Origin: an uncultured Parabacteroides sp.
Lineage (GTDB): Bacteria > Bacteroidota > Bacteroidia > Bacteroidales > Tannerellaceae
DNA: 64,000 nt
Direction: 5' to 3'
Assembly: GCA_910577325.1 (NCBI GenBank)
Contig: CAJTMR010000019.1
Location: forward strand, 1-64,000
The notes under the pieces were generated by a model. That model had not been told where the DNA came from. It saw only the letters and a program-made list of their open reading frames with translations, and made no database searches. The translations under genes and the position numbers were made by a program. Shown in pieces: positions 7,012 through 17,918 of this stretch (positions are counted from its first letter, which is position 1; the number at the start of each line of letters is the position of its first letter).

Positions 7012-8283
7012 ATGAAAGTTGACGTTCTATTAGGATTGCAGTGGGGTGACGAAGGCAAAGGTAAAGTTGTCGACGTTTTGACTCCGAACTACGATGTGAT
7101 CACTCGTTTTCAGGGAGGTCCCAATGCAGGACATACTTTGGAGTTTGACGGTGAAAAGTATGTATTACGTTCCATCCCTTCCGGTATTTTCCAGGGAGGA
7201 AAGATAAACGTTATCGGCAACGGTGTTGTGCTGGATCCGTTGTTGTTCCAGCAGGAAGCAGAAGCGCTTGCTGCCAGCGGCCATGACCTGACCAAACAAC
7301 TGTGTATCTCTAAGAAAGCTCATTTAATCCTGCCTACTCACCGTATACTGGATGCCGCTTACGAAGCAGCAAAGGGAGCCGGCAAAATCGGTACGACCGG
7401 TAAAGGTATCGGTCCGACCTATACGGATAAAATCAGCCGTAACGGTTTGCGTGTAGGCGACTTGTTACATGACTTCGATGAAAAGTATGTCGCAGCGAAA
7501 GCAAAACATGAAGCGATTCTGCGTTCTCTGAATTATGAATATGATATTGCCGAACTGGAAGCACAGTGGTTCAAGGCTTTGGATTACTTGAAACAGTTCC
7601 GTTTGATCGACAGCGAACATGTGATCAATAATTATCTGAAAGAAGGCAAGTCCGTCCTGGCCGAAGGTGCGCAGGGCACTCTGTTGGATATCGACTTCGG
7701 TTCGTATCCGTTCGTGACTTCCTCCAATACGATTTGTGCAGGTTGCTGTACCGGTTTGGGCGTTTCCCCGCGTAACATCGGCGAAGTGTATGGTATCTTC
7801 AAAGCCTATTGTACACGTGTCGGTAGCGGTCCGTTCCCGACAGAGCTGTTCGACGAGACAGGTAGCAAGATCCGTCAGATCGGACATGAATATGGTGCTG
7901 TGACCGGACGCGAACGCCGTTGTGGCTGGATTGACCTGGTTGCGCTGAAATATGCAATCATGATCAACGGTGTGACGAAACTGATCATGATGAAGAGCGA
8001 TGTACTGGATGGTTTTGAAACGGTAAAGGCTTGCATTGCTTATAAAGTCGATGGTGAAGAGACAACAGAGTTCCCGTTTGAAATCAACGAAGGCATCGAG
8101 CCCGTATATGTGGAAATGCCGGGTTGGAACGTCGATATGACGAAGATGCAGAGTGAAGACGAATTCCCCGAAGAGTTCAATGCTTACATCTCTTTCCTGG
8201 AAGAAGAACTGGAAGTTCCGATCAAGATCGTTTCCGTCGGCCCTGACCGTGAGCAAACAATTGTCAGATATACTGAAGAATAA
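7012..8283 (+). CDS. purA: Adenylosuccinate synthetase
   Basis: This 423-residue enzyme uses GTP to join aspartate to IMP, the first committed step to AMP. The P-loop-like GLQWGDEGKGK carries the catalytic base D13, and GPNAGHT carries the catalytic acid H41. Full family length, start unambiguous. It follows the fur remnant by 29 bases and is followed by a strong intrinsic terminator at 8300-8350. Confidence 0.97.
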   Translation: MKVDVLLGLQWGDEGKGKVVDVLTPNYDVITRFQGGPNAGHTLEFDGEKYVLRSIPSGIFQGGKINVIGNGVVLDPLLFQQEAEALAASGHDLTKQLCISKKAHLILPTHRILDAAYEAAKGAGKIGTTGKGIGPTYTDKISRNGLRVGDLLHDFDEKYVAAKAKHEAILRSLNYEYDIAELEAQWFKALDYLKQFRLIDSEHVINNYLKEGKSVLAEGAQGTLLDIDFGSYPFVTSSNTICAGCCTGLGVSPRNIGEVYGIFKAYCTRVGSGPFPTELFDETGSKIRQIGHEYGAVTGRERRCGWIDLVALKYAIMINGVTKLIMMKSDVLDGFETVKACIAYKVDGEETTEFPFEINEGIEPVYVEMPGWNVDMTKMQSEDEFPEEFNAYISFLEEELEVPIKIVSVGPDREQTIVRYTEE

Positions 8284-8299
8284 AACCTGAAAATAATAC

Positions 8300-8350
8300 A
8301 AAATGGCAGAAGACCATGCTTTGAAAGGCTGATCTCCTGCCATTTTTGTT
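8300..8350 (+). terminator. Terminator of purA
   Basis: A 10-bp stem, AAAATGGCAG with CTGCCATTTT, is followed by a T-rich tract. Confidence 0.75.
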
Positions 8351-8404
8351 TTTGGCAAACATTTTGTCTTATATAATTGTAATAACTATAAAAACAAAAA
8401 GAAT

Positions 8405-9091
8405 ATGAGCATGTATTGGATTATATTTATAGGTTTTGCCCTTCTTAGCTGGCTGGTATCTTCCAGACTCCAGAATAAGTTTGAAAAATATTCCAAGATC
8501 CCGATGCCGAACGGTATGACAGGGAAAGATGTGGCAGAGAAGATGCTGCGTGACAACGGCATCTATGACGTAAAGGTGATTTCCACTCCCGGTCATTTGA
8601 CGGACCATTATAATCCGGCAAACCAAACCGTCAATCTGAGTGAATCGGTGTATTACAGTAATAGTATTGCCGCTGCTGCCGTTGCGGCCCACGAATGCGG
8701 GCACGCTGTCCAGCACGCTACGGCATACGCGCCTCTGCGGATGCGTTCGGCTTTGGTTCCGGTTGTCAGTTTTGCTTCCAACATTATGACATGGGTGTTG
8801 TTGGGCGGTATGTTGTTGTTGCATACGTTCCCTCAGTTGATGCTTTTCGGCATTATTCTTTTTGCTTCAACGACTTTGTTCAGTTTCATCACGTTACCGG
8901 TCGAGATCAACGCCAGCCAGCGGGCTTTGGCATGGCTGAGCAACGCCGGTATCACGAATGTATATACGCACGACAAGGCTGAAGACGCTCTGCGTTCTGC
9001 TGCTTACACGTATGTTGTGGCTGCCTTGGGTTCGCTTGCTTCATTATTATATTATATCATGATCTTCCTGGGGGGAAGAAGCCGGGATTAA
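8405..9091 (+). CDS. Membrane zinc metallopeptidase (YugP-like)
   Basis: The 228-residue protein belongs to PF04298. It has an N-terminal helix (MYWIIFIGFALLSWLVSS), the zinc site HECGHAVQH near residues 97-105, and two further transmembrane stretches around residues 122-160, with a last one at about 200-220. It is predicted to act in the inner membrane on unknown substrates. It stands alone, with terminators before and after. Confidence 0.88.
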   Translation: MSMYWIIFIGFALLSWLVSSRLQNKFEKYSKIPMPNGMTGKDVAEKMLRDNGIYDVKVISTPGHLTDHYNPANQTVNLSESVYYSNSIAAAAVAAHECGHAVQHATAYAPLRMRSALVPVVSFASNIMTWVLLGGMLLLHTFPQLMLFGIILFASTTLFSFITLPVEINASQRALAWLSNAGITNVYTHDKAEDALRSAAYTYVVAALGSLASLLYYIMIFLGGRSRD

Positions 9092-9097
9092 TAGGTG

Positions 9098-9298
9098 TTA
9101 GTTTTCTATAGTGAAAGCGGGGGCTATCCTTTTAGGCAGGAAAGATCCCCGCTTCTTGTTTGTTTCTTTTTCACGGTCGTATGTTTGCTCGACACGCTCC
9201 AAGTATTCTTTTGGAGATAAAAGCATTCTCTTGAAAAAATTTGCTGCGGTTACCTTCGCTAACTTGTCGGATAAACTTCCATATTCCTCTAAAAGCAT
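9098..9298 (-). CDS. Possible small protein upstream of hisS
   Basis: This 66-codon minus-strand frame has a charged, protein-like composition (LLSPKEYLERVEQTYDREKE), but no family is recognised. It overlaps the terminator of the preceding gene, and its start abuts the hisS promoter. It may be a spurious frame or a remnant. Confidence 0.25.
   Translation of the reverse strand: MLLEEYGSLSDKLAKVTAANFFKRMLLSPKEYLERVEQTYDREKETNKKRGSFLPKRIAPAFTIEN
9113..9168 (+). terminator. Terminator of zinc peptidase gene
   Basis: GAAAGCGGGG pairs with CCCCGCTTC across a 24-base loop region and is followed by a T-rich run. Confidence 0.6.
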
Positions 9299-9306
9299 TA
9301 CCTTTG
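9299..9306 (+). promoter_or_regulatory. -7 box for hisS
   Basis: TACCTTTG lies 28 bases before the hisS ATG. Confidence 0.65.
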
Positions 9307-9333
9307 CAGTTTGAATAAATAAATTAGTGAATC

Positions 9334-10689
9334 ATGCAAAAGCCGTCTATCCCTAAAGGAACAAGAGATTTTTCGCCTGAAGAAATGGCGAAGCGTAATT
9401 ATATATTCAATACTATCCGCGAAGTGTACCATCTGTACGGATTTCAGCAGATCGAAACGCCTGCTATGGAAAACCTGTCTACGCTGATGGGCAAATACGG
9501 AGATGAAGGCGATAAGTTGCTTTTCAAGATATTAAATTCCGGCGATTGTTTTTCCGGAATAACGGATGAAGAACTGTCGGAGCGCAATGCCGTGAGATTC
9601 GGAATGAGAGCTTGCGAGAAAGGTCTGCGTTATGACCTGACGGTTCCCTTTGCCCGTTATGTGGTACAGCACCGTAATGATATCGCTTTCCCGTTCAAAC
9701 GTTACCAGATACAGCCGGTATGGCGTGCCGACCGTCCGCAGAAAGGGCGTTACCGCGAGTTTTACCAGTGTGACGGCGATGTCGTAGGCTCCGATTCGCT
9801 GGTGAATGAAGTCGAACTGATCCAGATCATGGATGAGGTATTCCGCCGTTTCGGAATCCGTGTCTGCATCAAGATGAACAACCGTAAGATCCTTTCCGGT
9901 ATTGCGGAGATAATCGGTGAAGCCGATAAGATTGTCGATATTACAGTTGCTATTGACAAGCTGGACAAGATCGGTCTGGATAATGTGAATGAGGAGTTGC
10001 GCTCCAAGGAATTGTCTGAAGACGCGATCGCCCGTTTGCAGCCGATCATTATGCTGAACGGTACGAACCGTGAAAAGCTGGCTGTCCTGAAAAAGGAACT
10101 GGCCGCGTCGGAAATAGCGATGAAAGGTATTGCCGAAATGGAATTTATCCTGGACCGCATCGAGAAGTTGGAACTGACAGCTGAGTTGGAACTGGATCTG
10201 ACGTTGGCACGCGGTCTGAACTACTATACGGGTGCCATCTTCGAAGTGAAGGCATTGGATGTCCAGATCGGAAGTATCACAGGCGGCGGACGCTATGACA
10301 ATTTGACCGGCGTGTTTGGCATGGACGGCGTGTCGGGGGTCGGAATCTCCTTCGGCGCCGATCGTATCTTCGATGTACTGAACCAACTGGAGCTTTATCC
10401 GGCCGATTCTTTGAAGACCACGCAACTGCTGTTCGTGAACTTCGGCGAGAAAGAAGAAAACTATTTATTGCCTCTGATCTCGAAAGTGCGTGCCGCCGGT
10501 ATCCGTACGGAGTTGTATCCCGAATCTGCCAAAATGAAGAAACAGATGGGCTATGCCGATACAAAGAAAATCCCGTTTGTGGCGATTGTCGGTGAAAATG
10601 AAATAAACGAAGGAAAGGTCAATCTGAAGAACATGTTGACGGGTGAACAGTCGCTTGTCACGTTGGAAGAACTGATCGAAAAATTCTAA
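9334..10689 (+). CDS. hisS: Histidyl-tRNA synthetase
   Basis: This 451-residue class II synthetase charges tRNA-His. It starts with the family signature [19 protein letters not shown]. Class II motif 2 is seen at [16 protein letters not shown], the histidine-specific block at [15 protein letters not shown], motif 3 near [14 protein letters not shown], and a C-terminal anticodon-binding domain from about residue 355. Monocistronic: its own -7 box and a terminator-like hairpin after the stop. Confidence 0.97.
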   Translation: MQKPSIPKGTRDFSPEEMAKRNYIFNTIREVYHLYGFQQIETPAMENLSTLMGKYGDEGDKLLFKILNSGDCFSGITDEELSERNAVRFGMRACEKGLRYDLTVPFARYVVQHRNDIAFPFKRYQIQPVWRADRPQKGRYREFYQCDGDVVGSDSLVNEVELIQIMDEVFRRFGIRVCIKMNNRKILSGIAEIIGEADKIVDITVAIDKLDKIGLDNVNEELRSKELSEDAIARLQPIIMLNGTNREKLAVLKKELAASEIAMKGIAEMEFILDRIEKLELTAELELDLTLARGLNYYTGAIFEVKALDVQIGSITGGGRYDNLTGVFGMDGVSGVGISFGADRIFDVLNQLELYPADSLKTTQLLFVNFGEKEENYLLPLISKVRAAGIRTELYPESAKMKKQMGYADTKKIPFVAIVGENEINEGKVNLKNMLTGEQSLVTLEELIEKF

Positions 10690-10709
10690 CATCGTTTTAT
10701 CCTATGTAA

Positions 10710-10766
10710 CCCTATGCTTTAGGTATCGTAAAGCATAGGGTTTGTTGTGTTAAAGCATAGGGTTTT
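10710..10766 (+). terminator. hisS terminator with a third repeat arm
   Basis: CCCTATGCTTTA (10710-10721) and TAAAGCATAGGG (10729-10740) form a perfect 12-bp stem with a 7-base loop. A third arm, TTAAAGCATAGGGTTTT, follows at 10750-10766 and could pair with the first arm instead. Confidence 0.65.
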
Positions 10767-10870
10767 GGAAAGGATATAAACCGATTTGGACGAGTCGTGT
10801 TATCTGACATATTTGCATTGTTTGTCTTTCCGGAGTGTAAAATTGTCATTCTTTTTTCTGATAATCGTTT

Positions 10871-10885
10871 TGGCACAATATTCGC
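10871..10885 (+). promoter_or_regulatory. Candidate sigma-54 (-24/-12) promoter of groESL
   Basis: TGGCAC-AATAT-TCGC matches the sigma-54 layout: GG at 10872-10873 and GC at 10884-10885 with exactly 10 bases between. No TAnnTTTG box was found in the groES leader. An activator site was not identified. Confidence 0.4.
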
Positions 10886-10962
10886 ATAGACATTTGTGTG
10901 CGATCATTGAGGAAAGCACAAAGAGTAATGTAATATTATTAACAACTAAAAAATATACAACG

Positions 10963-11232
10963 ATGAACATTAGACCATTAGCAGACAGAGTGCTGATTAA
11001 GCCGGCTGCAGCAGAAGAAAAGACACTTGGCGGAATCATTATTCCCGATTCAGCAAAAGAAAAACCTTTAAAAGGTGAAGTTGTTGCCGTAGGTAACGGA
11101 ACAAAGGATGAAGAAATGGTTGTAAAGAATGGCGATACCGTATTGTACGGCAAGTATGCAGGTACGGAAATCGAACTGGACGGTGAGAAATATCTTATCA
11201 TGCGCCAGTCTGATATTTTGGCTATTATCTAA
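10963..11232 (+). CDS. groES: Co-chaperonin GroES
   Basis: The start at 10963 gives the standard form, beginning [19 protein letters not shown]; a longer upstream frame is open but not GroES-like. 89 residues, with the mobile loop region [13 protein letters not shown] ([15 protein letters not shown]) at about residues 20-34. It caps the GroEL ring during ATP-driven folding. groEL follows 39 bases later in the same operon. Confidence 0.97.
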   Translation: MNIRPLADRVLIKPAAAEEKTLGGIIIPDSAKEKPLKGEVVAVGNGTKDEEMVVKNGDTVLYGKYAGTEIELDGEKYLIMRQSDILAII

Positions 11233-11250
11233 TTCATTATAAAACAATAA

Positions 11251-12909
<1,659 letters not shown>

Positions 12910-12937
12910 TTCTTCCCATAAAGCATAAAATCGGAAA

Positions 12938-12972
12938 CGGCTGCTTCCCGAAAGGGAGGCAGTCGTTTTTTT
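12938..12972 (+). terminator. groESL terminator
   Basis: CGGCTGCTTCCC pairs with GGGAGGCAGTCG around a GAAA-type loop and is followed by seven T. Confidence 0.85.
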
Positions 12973-13017
12973 GAATAAAAAAGTAGGGTGGCTGTTTGGC
13001 AGTTTCAAAAAAGTTGC

Positions 13018-13025
13018 TACCTTTG
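13018..13025 (+). promoter_or_regulatory. -7 box for tRNA-Leu
   Basis: TACCTTTG with a TTTG at 12995-12998, spaced 19 bases. Confidence 0.65.
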
Positions 13026-13069
13026 CAACCGCAATCAAGAGAGATTGCTTCACTGAAAAGTGCTGAATT

Positions 13070-13151
13070 GCCCAGGTGGCGGAATTGGTAGACGCGCACG
13101 TTTCAGGTGCGTGTGTCGAGAGGCATGCAGGTTCGAGTCCTGTTCTGGGCA
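13070..13151 (+). tRNA. tRNA-Leu (CAG)
   Basis: Acceptor arms GCCCAGG and TCTGGGC pair (one G-T). The anticodon loop TTCAGGT sits on the stem CACGT/GCGTG, giving anticodon CAG. A variable arm and GGTTCGAGTCC T-arm are present. CCA is not encoded. Confidence 0.95.
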
Positions 13152-13155
13152 CTTC

Positions 13156-13190
13156 AAAGCGGATGACTTATAGGGTTGTCCGCTTTTTTT
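13156..13190 (+). terminator. tRNA-Leu terminator
   Basis: AAAGCGGA and TCCGCTTT form the stem, followed by a T tract. Confidence 0.8.
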
Positions 13191-13296
13191 ATATCCCTTT
13201 ATGAGTCTTGATTAAACTTTAGATCAGTATTTTCGTCTGTTATAGGAGGGAGATAATGATTATTTTCTTATATTTACCCTAAATTAGTGAGTAGGA

Positions 13297-13848
13297 ATGC
13301 AACAATATATAGAGGAAGAGATAATAGAACAATTACGTGATCCGGCGCATCAACGCGATGCCTTCGCGCAGGTTGTCAATTTCTACGGGGAGAAGTTATA
13401 TTGGCAGATACGAAAGATGGTGTTGGAGCATGACGATGCCAATGACTTATTGCAGAATACATTCCTGAAAGCTTGGATGAATATCGACTATTTCCGGGGA
13501 GAGGCGAAGATGTCGACCTGGTTGTATAAGATCGCGATAAACGAATGTATAACCTTTCTGAACCGCCAGCGTGCGCAAAACAATGTTTCGATCGACGATA
13601 CGGACGTGTTTTTGCTGGAGCGCCTGAAAGGAGACGAATATTTCGACGGGGATGCCGCACAGTTGAAACTGCAGGAAGCGATCCTGACATTGCCGGAGAA
13701 ACAGCGTGCCGTTTTTAATATGAAATATTTTGACGATATGAAATATGAAGATATGTCCGAAGTTTTCGGGACTTCCGTAGGCGCTTTAAAAGCCTCCTAT
13801 CACCATGCGGTGAAGAAAGTAGAGGAGTTTTTAACAAAAGACATTTAA
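13297..13848 (+). CDS. ECF-type RNA polymerase sigma factor
   Basis: The 183-residue protein has sigma region 2 (DANDLLQNTFLKAWMNIDYFRGEAKMSTWLYKIA, residues about 46-82) and region 4 (LPEKQRAVFNMKYFDDMKYEDMSEVFGTSVGALKASYHHAVKKVEE, to the C-terminus). It belongs to the RpoE-like group. The two genes downstream are likely its anti-sigma-like membrane partner and a periplasmic sensor, forming an envelope-response operon (inference from order). Confidence 0.9.
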   Translation: MQQYIEEEIIEQLRDPAHQRDAFAQVVNFYGEKLYWQIRKMVLEHDDANDLLQNTFLKAWMNIDYFRGEAKMSTWLYKIAINECITFLNRQRAQNNVSIDDTDVFLLERLKGDEYFDGDAAQLKLQEAILTLPEKQRAVFNMKYFDDMKYEDMSEVFGTSVGALKASYHHAVKKVEEFLTKDI

Positions 13849-13894
13849 ACCTTTCGTGTTATCATTTGTCAAAAGAACATAAAAGAGAGATGAT

Positions 13895-14284
13895 ATGAAA
13901 ACAGAACAAAACAATCTGGGCCATCTTAAAGGGAAAAATCCTTTTATTGTGCCTGAGGGGTACATGGAGGGATTGACGGCAAACATCATGAGTCAGCTTC
14001 CCGAAAAAGTACCTGAAGAGGGGACGAAAAAGGTTTCCTTGATGGATCGTGTCCGTCCTTGGTTATATATGGCAGCCGTTTTTGCCGGATTGGGGTTGTT
14101 TTTTAAAGTTTTGGTCGGATCTGAAGACAAAGTGGCAAGAACCGACTCGTTACTTGTGAAGACAGATGTGTCTTCTGCCGCGGTTTCCGCTCTGCAAGCG
14201 GCTGAGGATGAAGAATACCTGGAGTACTTGGAAGAACGGTATGCCGGTTATATATTGGCAGAAGAAATAGAGGAAACGGAATAG
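13895..14284 (+). CDS. Single-pass membrane protein, likely anti-sigma partner
   Basis: 129 residues: a cytoplasmic N-terminus with FIVPEGYMEGLTANIMSQLPEK, one transmembrane helix (WLYMAAVFAGLGLFFKVLV, about residues 52-70), then an acidic periplasmic tail. Genes with this layout and the PEGYF-like motif commonly follow ECF sigma genes in Bacteroidales. Anti-sigma function is inferred from position and topology; no zinc motif is seen. 46 bases after the sigma gene. Confidence 0.65.
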   Translation: MKTEQNNLGHLKGKNPFIVPEGYMEGLTANIMSQLPEKVPEEGTKKVSLMDRVRPWLYMAAVFAGLGLFFKVLVGSEDKVARTDSLLVKTDVSSAAVSALQAAEDEEYLEYLEERYAGYILAEEIEETE

Positions 14285-14332
14285 ATTGAAGAAAAATAAA
14301 GTTTGACGAAATATTTTTGAAAGAATACTTGT

Positions 14333-14803
14333 ATGAATAAAATATTTTTTATTACATTTGTGGCGTGTTCAGTTGTGTTCTCATTCAGTGCTCACGCTCA
14401 AAGTGGGAAACAGCATCGCAATTTTGATAGAGAGGCGTTCCTTGCAAAGAAGAATGCTTTTATTACGGCAGAAATGGGATTGACTCCCGAGGAGGCTGCA
14501 TCATTTATACCTCTTTGTAACGAATTGCAGGAAAAGATGTTTGATGCCGGTCATGAATGTCGTAAACTATCCAAAAATTTAAAGCAGAATGAAGGTGCAA
14601 CCGATGCTGATTATCTGAAAGTTATTGATGAATGTGTGAGCGTGAACATAAAGCGGGCACAGTTGGAAAAGGAGTATTATGAAAAGTTTAAAAAGATATT
14701 GCCTCCAAAGAAACTTTACAAATACAAGCGTGCGGAAGGTAAGTTCGCACGGGAGTTTATGAAAGGAGGAGACGATAGAAAAGAAGAGAATAGAAAGAAA
14801 TAA
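14333..14803 (+). CDS. Periplasmic Spy/CpxP-like helical protein
   Basis: 156 residues with a signal peptide ending in SAHA. The mature part is helical and charged: FLAKKNAFITAEMGLTPEEAA, a spacer, then YEKFKKILPPKKLYKYKRAE. The pairing of an LTPEEA block with a later LPPKKLYKYK block is typical of small periplasmic stress sensors that follow sigma/anti-sigma genes in Bacteroidetes. It probably closes the sigma operon. Substrate or ligand unknown. Confidence 0.65.
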   Translation: MNKIFFITFVACSVVFSFSAHAQSGKQHRNFDREAFLAKKNAFITAEMGLTPEEAASFIPLCNELQEKMFDAGHECRKLSKNLKQNEGATDADYLKVIDECVSVNIKRAQLEKEYYEKFKKILPPKKLYKYKRAEGKFAREFMKGGDDRKEENRKK

Positions 14804-14897
14804 AATATTATCATTATTTGTGTTTTTTGTTTAGATTTAGTTTTGGCGTTTAAGTTAAGGGAGGGGTGGCGACGTGATGTCGGTTCCCCTTTTGTTT

Positions 14898-15683
14898 TTA
14901 TAATCCTTTCGCTTTTGCTTCGTTCCAGATCCGGTCCATTTCTTCCAAAGACATATCCTTTAATGACTTGCCCTCTTTGATAGTATGTTCTTCCAAATAG
15001 TTGAAACGGCGGGTGAATTTCTGGTTCGTACGTTCCAAGGCATTGTCCGGATTGATCTTATAAAGGCGGGCTGCGTTGATCAGGCTGAAGAACAGGTCTC
15101 CGAATTCGGCTTCCATCTTGTCTGCATCCATCTTATCGATTTCGGTCTTCAGTTCGGTAAACTCTTCATGCACCTTATCCCAGACCTGGTCGCGCTGTTC
15201 CCAGTCGAAGCCGACATTGCGGGCTTTGTCTTGGATGCGGTGGGCTTTGACAACGGAAGGCAGGGAAGCGGGAACGCCTTCGAGAACGGTCTTGTTGCCG
15301 CCTTTTTCCTTAAGTTTGAGTTGTTCCCAGCTCTGTTCAACCTTGCCGGCTGTTTCGGCTTGGGCGTCTCCGAAGACATGCGGATGGCGGTAGATCAGCT
15401 TTTGGCAAAGGCTGTCGCATACATCTTTGATGTCGAACGCCGCTTTTTCTTCACCGATCTTGGCATAGAAGACAATGTGCAGGAGCAGGTCGCCCAATTC
15501 TTTTTTGATGTTATTGTTGTCATCTTTCATGATGGCATCGCACAACTCGTAAGTTTCTTCGATTGTATTCGTACGAAGGCTTTCGTTCGTTTGTTTACGG
15601 TCCCACGGACATTTCACACGAAGCTCGTCCAGAATGTCGAGTAACTGTCCGAAGGCTTCCATCTTTTCTTGTTTTGTTGCCAT
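14898..15683 (-). CDS. mazG: Nucleoside triphosphate pyrophosphohydrolase MazG
   Basis: The 261-residue protein has two MazG helical domains: one near residues 15-110 with CPWDRKQTNESLRTNTIEE and EELGDLLLH-like KKELGDLLLHIVFY, the other near 160-235 with EAEFGDLFFSLINAARL. Acidic EExxE-type metal sites are visible. It hydrolyses NTPs and dNTPs to NMP and pyrophosphate, and is often linked to house-cleaning. Full length for the family. Minus strand, after dsbD, separated by a strong inverted repeat. Confidence 0.93.
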   Translation of the reverse strand: MATKQEKMEAFGQLLDILDELRVKCPWDRKQTNESLRTNTIEETYELCDAIMKDDNNNIKKELGDLLLHIVFYAKIGEEKAAFDIKDVCDSLCQKLIYRHPHVFGDAQAETAGKVEQSWEQLKLKEKGGNKTVLEGVPASLPSVVKAHRIQDKARNVGFDWEQRDQVWDKVHEEFTELKTEIDKMDADKMEAEFGDLFFSLINAARLYKINPDNALERTNQKFTRRFNYLEEHTIKEGKSLKDMSLEEMDRIWNEAKAKGL

Positions 15684-15713
15684 TTGTCAGTTGTTTGGTT
15701 GGAGAGAGAGGAA

Positions 15714-15794
15714 GTGTGTTAAAATTCCTCTTTCTTTTTTGCCGGGGGATTAGTCCCCCGGCAAGGAGTTGATTTCTCTATCTCTTTAACACAC
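15714..15794. repeat. Nested inverted repeats between dsbD and mazG
   Basis: The inner perfect 11-bp stem is TTGCCGGGGGA/TCCCCCGGCAA (15739-15764, 4-base loop). The outer arms are GTGTGTTAAA (15714-15723) and TTTAACACAC (15785-15794). No T tract follows the stem on the transcribed minus strand, so it is not a classic intrinsic terminator. Confidence 0.8.
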
Positions 15795-15807
15795 AGCCAA
15801 TGAGATA

Positions 15808-17901
15808 TTATTTGTTTTGTTCTTGTTGCTTGAAGACTTTCAATCCGTTTTCCAGGAATTTGATATAGTCGGGAATACTCTCGTTGAATGCGTATGACGG
15901 GCCGAGTAGTTCGCCTTTGTCGTTCAGCAGGATGTAGAACGGCTGGGCGTTTGCACCGAACTTACTACGCTGCAAGTAACTCCATTTGTCGCCGATTGTT
16001 TTCAATTTGCGGGTCTTGCCATGCTCTTCGATCGTGATCGGTTGCGGCAGCTTCGTCTTGTCGTCGACCATCAAGGTGATCAGGACATAATCATTTTCCA
16101 ATATCTGCTTTACTTTCGGGTCGGTCCAAACGGATGCTTCCATCTTGCGGCAGTTCACACAACCGAAACCGGAGAAGTCGATCATGACCGGCTTGTTCAC
16201 CTTTTTGGCGTACGCCATACCGGTTTCGTAGTCGTCAAAAGCAGCGTGCACTTCGCTATTGTACAGGTTGAAATCCTGAGTGTACAAGGGAGGAGCGAAA
16301 GCACTGATCGCTTTCAATGGCGCTCCCCAAAGTCCCGGAACCATGTAAATGGCAAAAGAGAAAGAAATGATCGCCATGAACAGACGCGGCACGGATACGT
16401 ACGGCAGATCGCTGTCGTGGCTGAACCTGATCTTGCCTAACAGGTAACAACCCAACAGGATAAAGATAACGATCCAAAGCACGATAAACACTTCGCGGTC
16501 CAGCAAACGCCATCCGTAAGCCAGGTCGGCAACCGAAAGGAACTTCAGTGCCAGTGCCAGTTCAAGGAAGCCTAACACCACCTTGACCGAGTTCAGCCAG
16601 CCTCCGGACTTCGGCATGCTTTGCAGCATGTTCGGGAAGATAGCGAAAAGGCTGAACGGAATAGACAGCGCCAAAGCAAAACCAAACATACCAATAGCTG
16701 GTCCTACCGCCGTTCCCATCGAAGCAGCCTGTACCAGCAAAGTCCCGATGATCGGACCCGTACAAGAGAAGGAAACCAGCACCAGTGTGAACGACATGAA
16801 GAAAATACTGATAATACCTGTCGTCGAATCCGCCTTCGTGTCCAGTTTATTCGTCCAGGAAGAGGGCAATACCATTTCGAACGCCCCGAAGAAAGAGATG
16901 GCGAAGACTACTAACAACAGGAAGAATATGATATTGAAGATCGCATTCGTCGACAAGTCGTTCAGCGCACTTGCCCCGAATATCCCCGTAATCAGCAATC
17001 CCATCACCAGATAAATCACAATAATCGAAAGTCCGTATGTCACCGCATCGCGGATCGCCTTCTTGCGGTCCTTCGTCCGTTTGAGGAAGAAGCTGACCGT
17101 CATCGGGATCATCGGCCATACGCAAGGAGTCAGCAGGGCGATCAGGCCACCTAAGAAACCGGCGAAGAAGATAAACAACCAGGATGTGTCGGTCGCGGAA
17201 ACTGTCGTGTCGCCGAAAGCCTTCAGGCTGTCAATGACGGGAGTCCAGAGAGCAGCATTGTCGGTCAGTTCGTTGGAGACACGGATCGGTTTATTCTCCG
17301 TTTTATCCTTGTCGGTATCAAGGGCAGGAGTCTTTGGTTGGGCTACTTCTTCCGTCACCTTTTCGATATCCGGCTGTACGGTTGTCACGTCGTCTTGCTC
17401 GACTTCCGGTGTTTCGGCCACTGTTTCGGTTGCGGCTGTCATTTTTATATTCTTTTTGTCGAACGAGAAGCTGACGCGGTCGGGTGGCAGGCAAGTTTCG
17501 TCGTTGCAAGCCATGAATTCCACTTCCCCTTCGGCTTTGAACTTGGCGGGATCGGTCACTTTGATCTTCTGGGTGAACGAAACTGTTCCCGGATACCAGC
17601 GCAGGTTCATGGCAAACAATTCATCGTACACGGTTGTAGGTTTGACGGACGGTGTCGGTTTGCCGATCAAATCGGCTCCTTTCAGTGTCTCGAATGTGAA
17701 CGAAGTGGAGACAGGACCACCTTCCGGCAGGTCTTGGTCATATAAATGCCAGCCTTGGTCGGCTGTAGCGGTAAATACGATTTCTTTCTCTGCGGAACCG
17801 GAATCGTTCAACTGTATTTTCCATTTCACAGGCTGGAGAATCTGTGCCTGTACGGTCAGCGCGATGAGCACTGACATTAAGGTACTAAAGAGCTTCTTCA
17901 T
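15808..17901 (-). CDS. dsbD: Thiol:disulfide interchange protein DsbD
   Basis: 697 residues. After a signal peptide comes an N-terminal periplasmic immunoglobulin-like DsbD-alpha domain (to about residue 160, with ACNDETCLPPDRV). A linker follows, then eight or so membrane helices of the CcdA/DsbD type (about 240-530), then a C-terminal thioredoxin domain with the redox pair CVNC (FSGFGCVNCRKME). It passes electrons from cytoplasmic thioredoxin to periplasmic thiol partners. 17 bases after the pseudouridine synthase gene on the same strand, likely co-transcribed. Confidence 0.93.
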   Translation of the reverse strand: MKKLFSTLMSVLIALTVQAQILQPVKWKIQLNDSGSAEKEIVFTATADQGWHLYDQDLPEGGPVSTSFTFETLKGADLIGKPTPSVKPTTVYDELFAMNLRWYPGTVSFTQKIKVTDPAKFKAEGEVEFMACNDETCLPPDRVSFSFDKKNIKMTAATETVAETPEVEQDDVTTVQPDIEKVTEEVAQPKTPALDTDKDKTENKPIRVSNELTDNAALWTPVIDSLKAFGDTTVSATDTSWLFIFFAGFLGGLIALLTPCVWPMIPMTVSFFLKRTKDRKKAIRDAVTYGLSIIVIYLVMGLLITGIFGASALNDLSTNAIFNIIFFLLLVVFAISFFGAFEMVLPSSWTNKLDTKADSTTGIISIFFMSFTLVLVSFSCTGPIIGTLLVQAASMGTAVGPAIGMFGFALALSIPFSLFAIFPNMLQSMPKSGGWLNSVKVVLGFLELALALKFLSVADLAYGWRLLDREVFIVLWIVIFILLGCYLLGKIRFSHDSDLPYVSVPRLFMAIISFSFAIYMVPGLWGAPLKAISAFAPPLYTQDFNLYNSEVHAAFDDYETGMAYAKKVNKPVMIDFSGFGCVNCRKMEASVWTDPKVKQILENDYVLITLMVDDKTKLPQPITIEEHGKTRKLKTIGDKWSYLQRSKFGANAQPFYILLNDKGELLGPSYAFNESIPDYIKFLENGLKVFKQQEQNK

Positions 17902-17918
17902 ATTATTTTTATTTTTGT

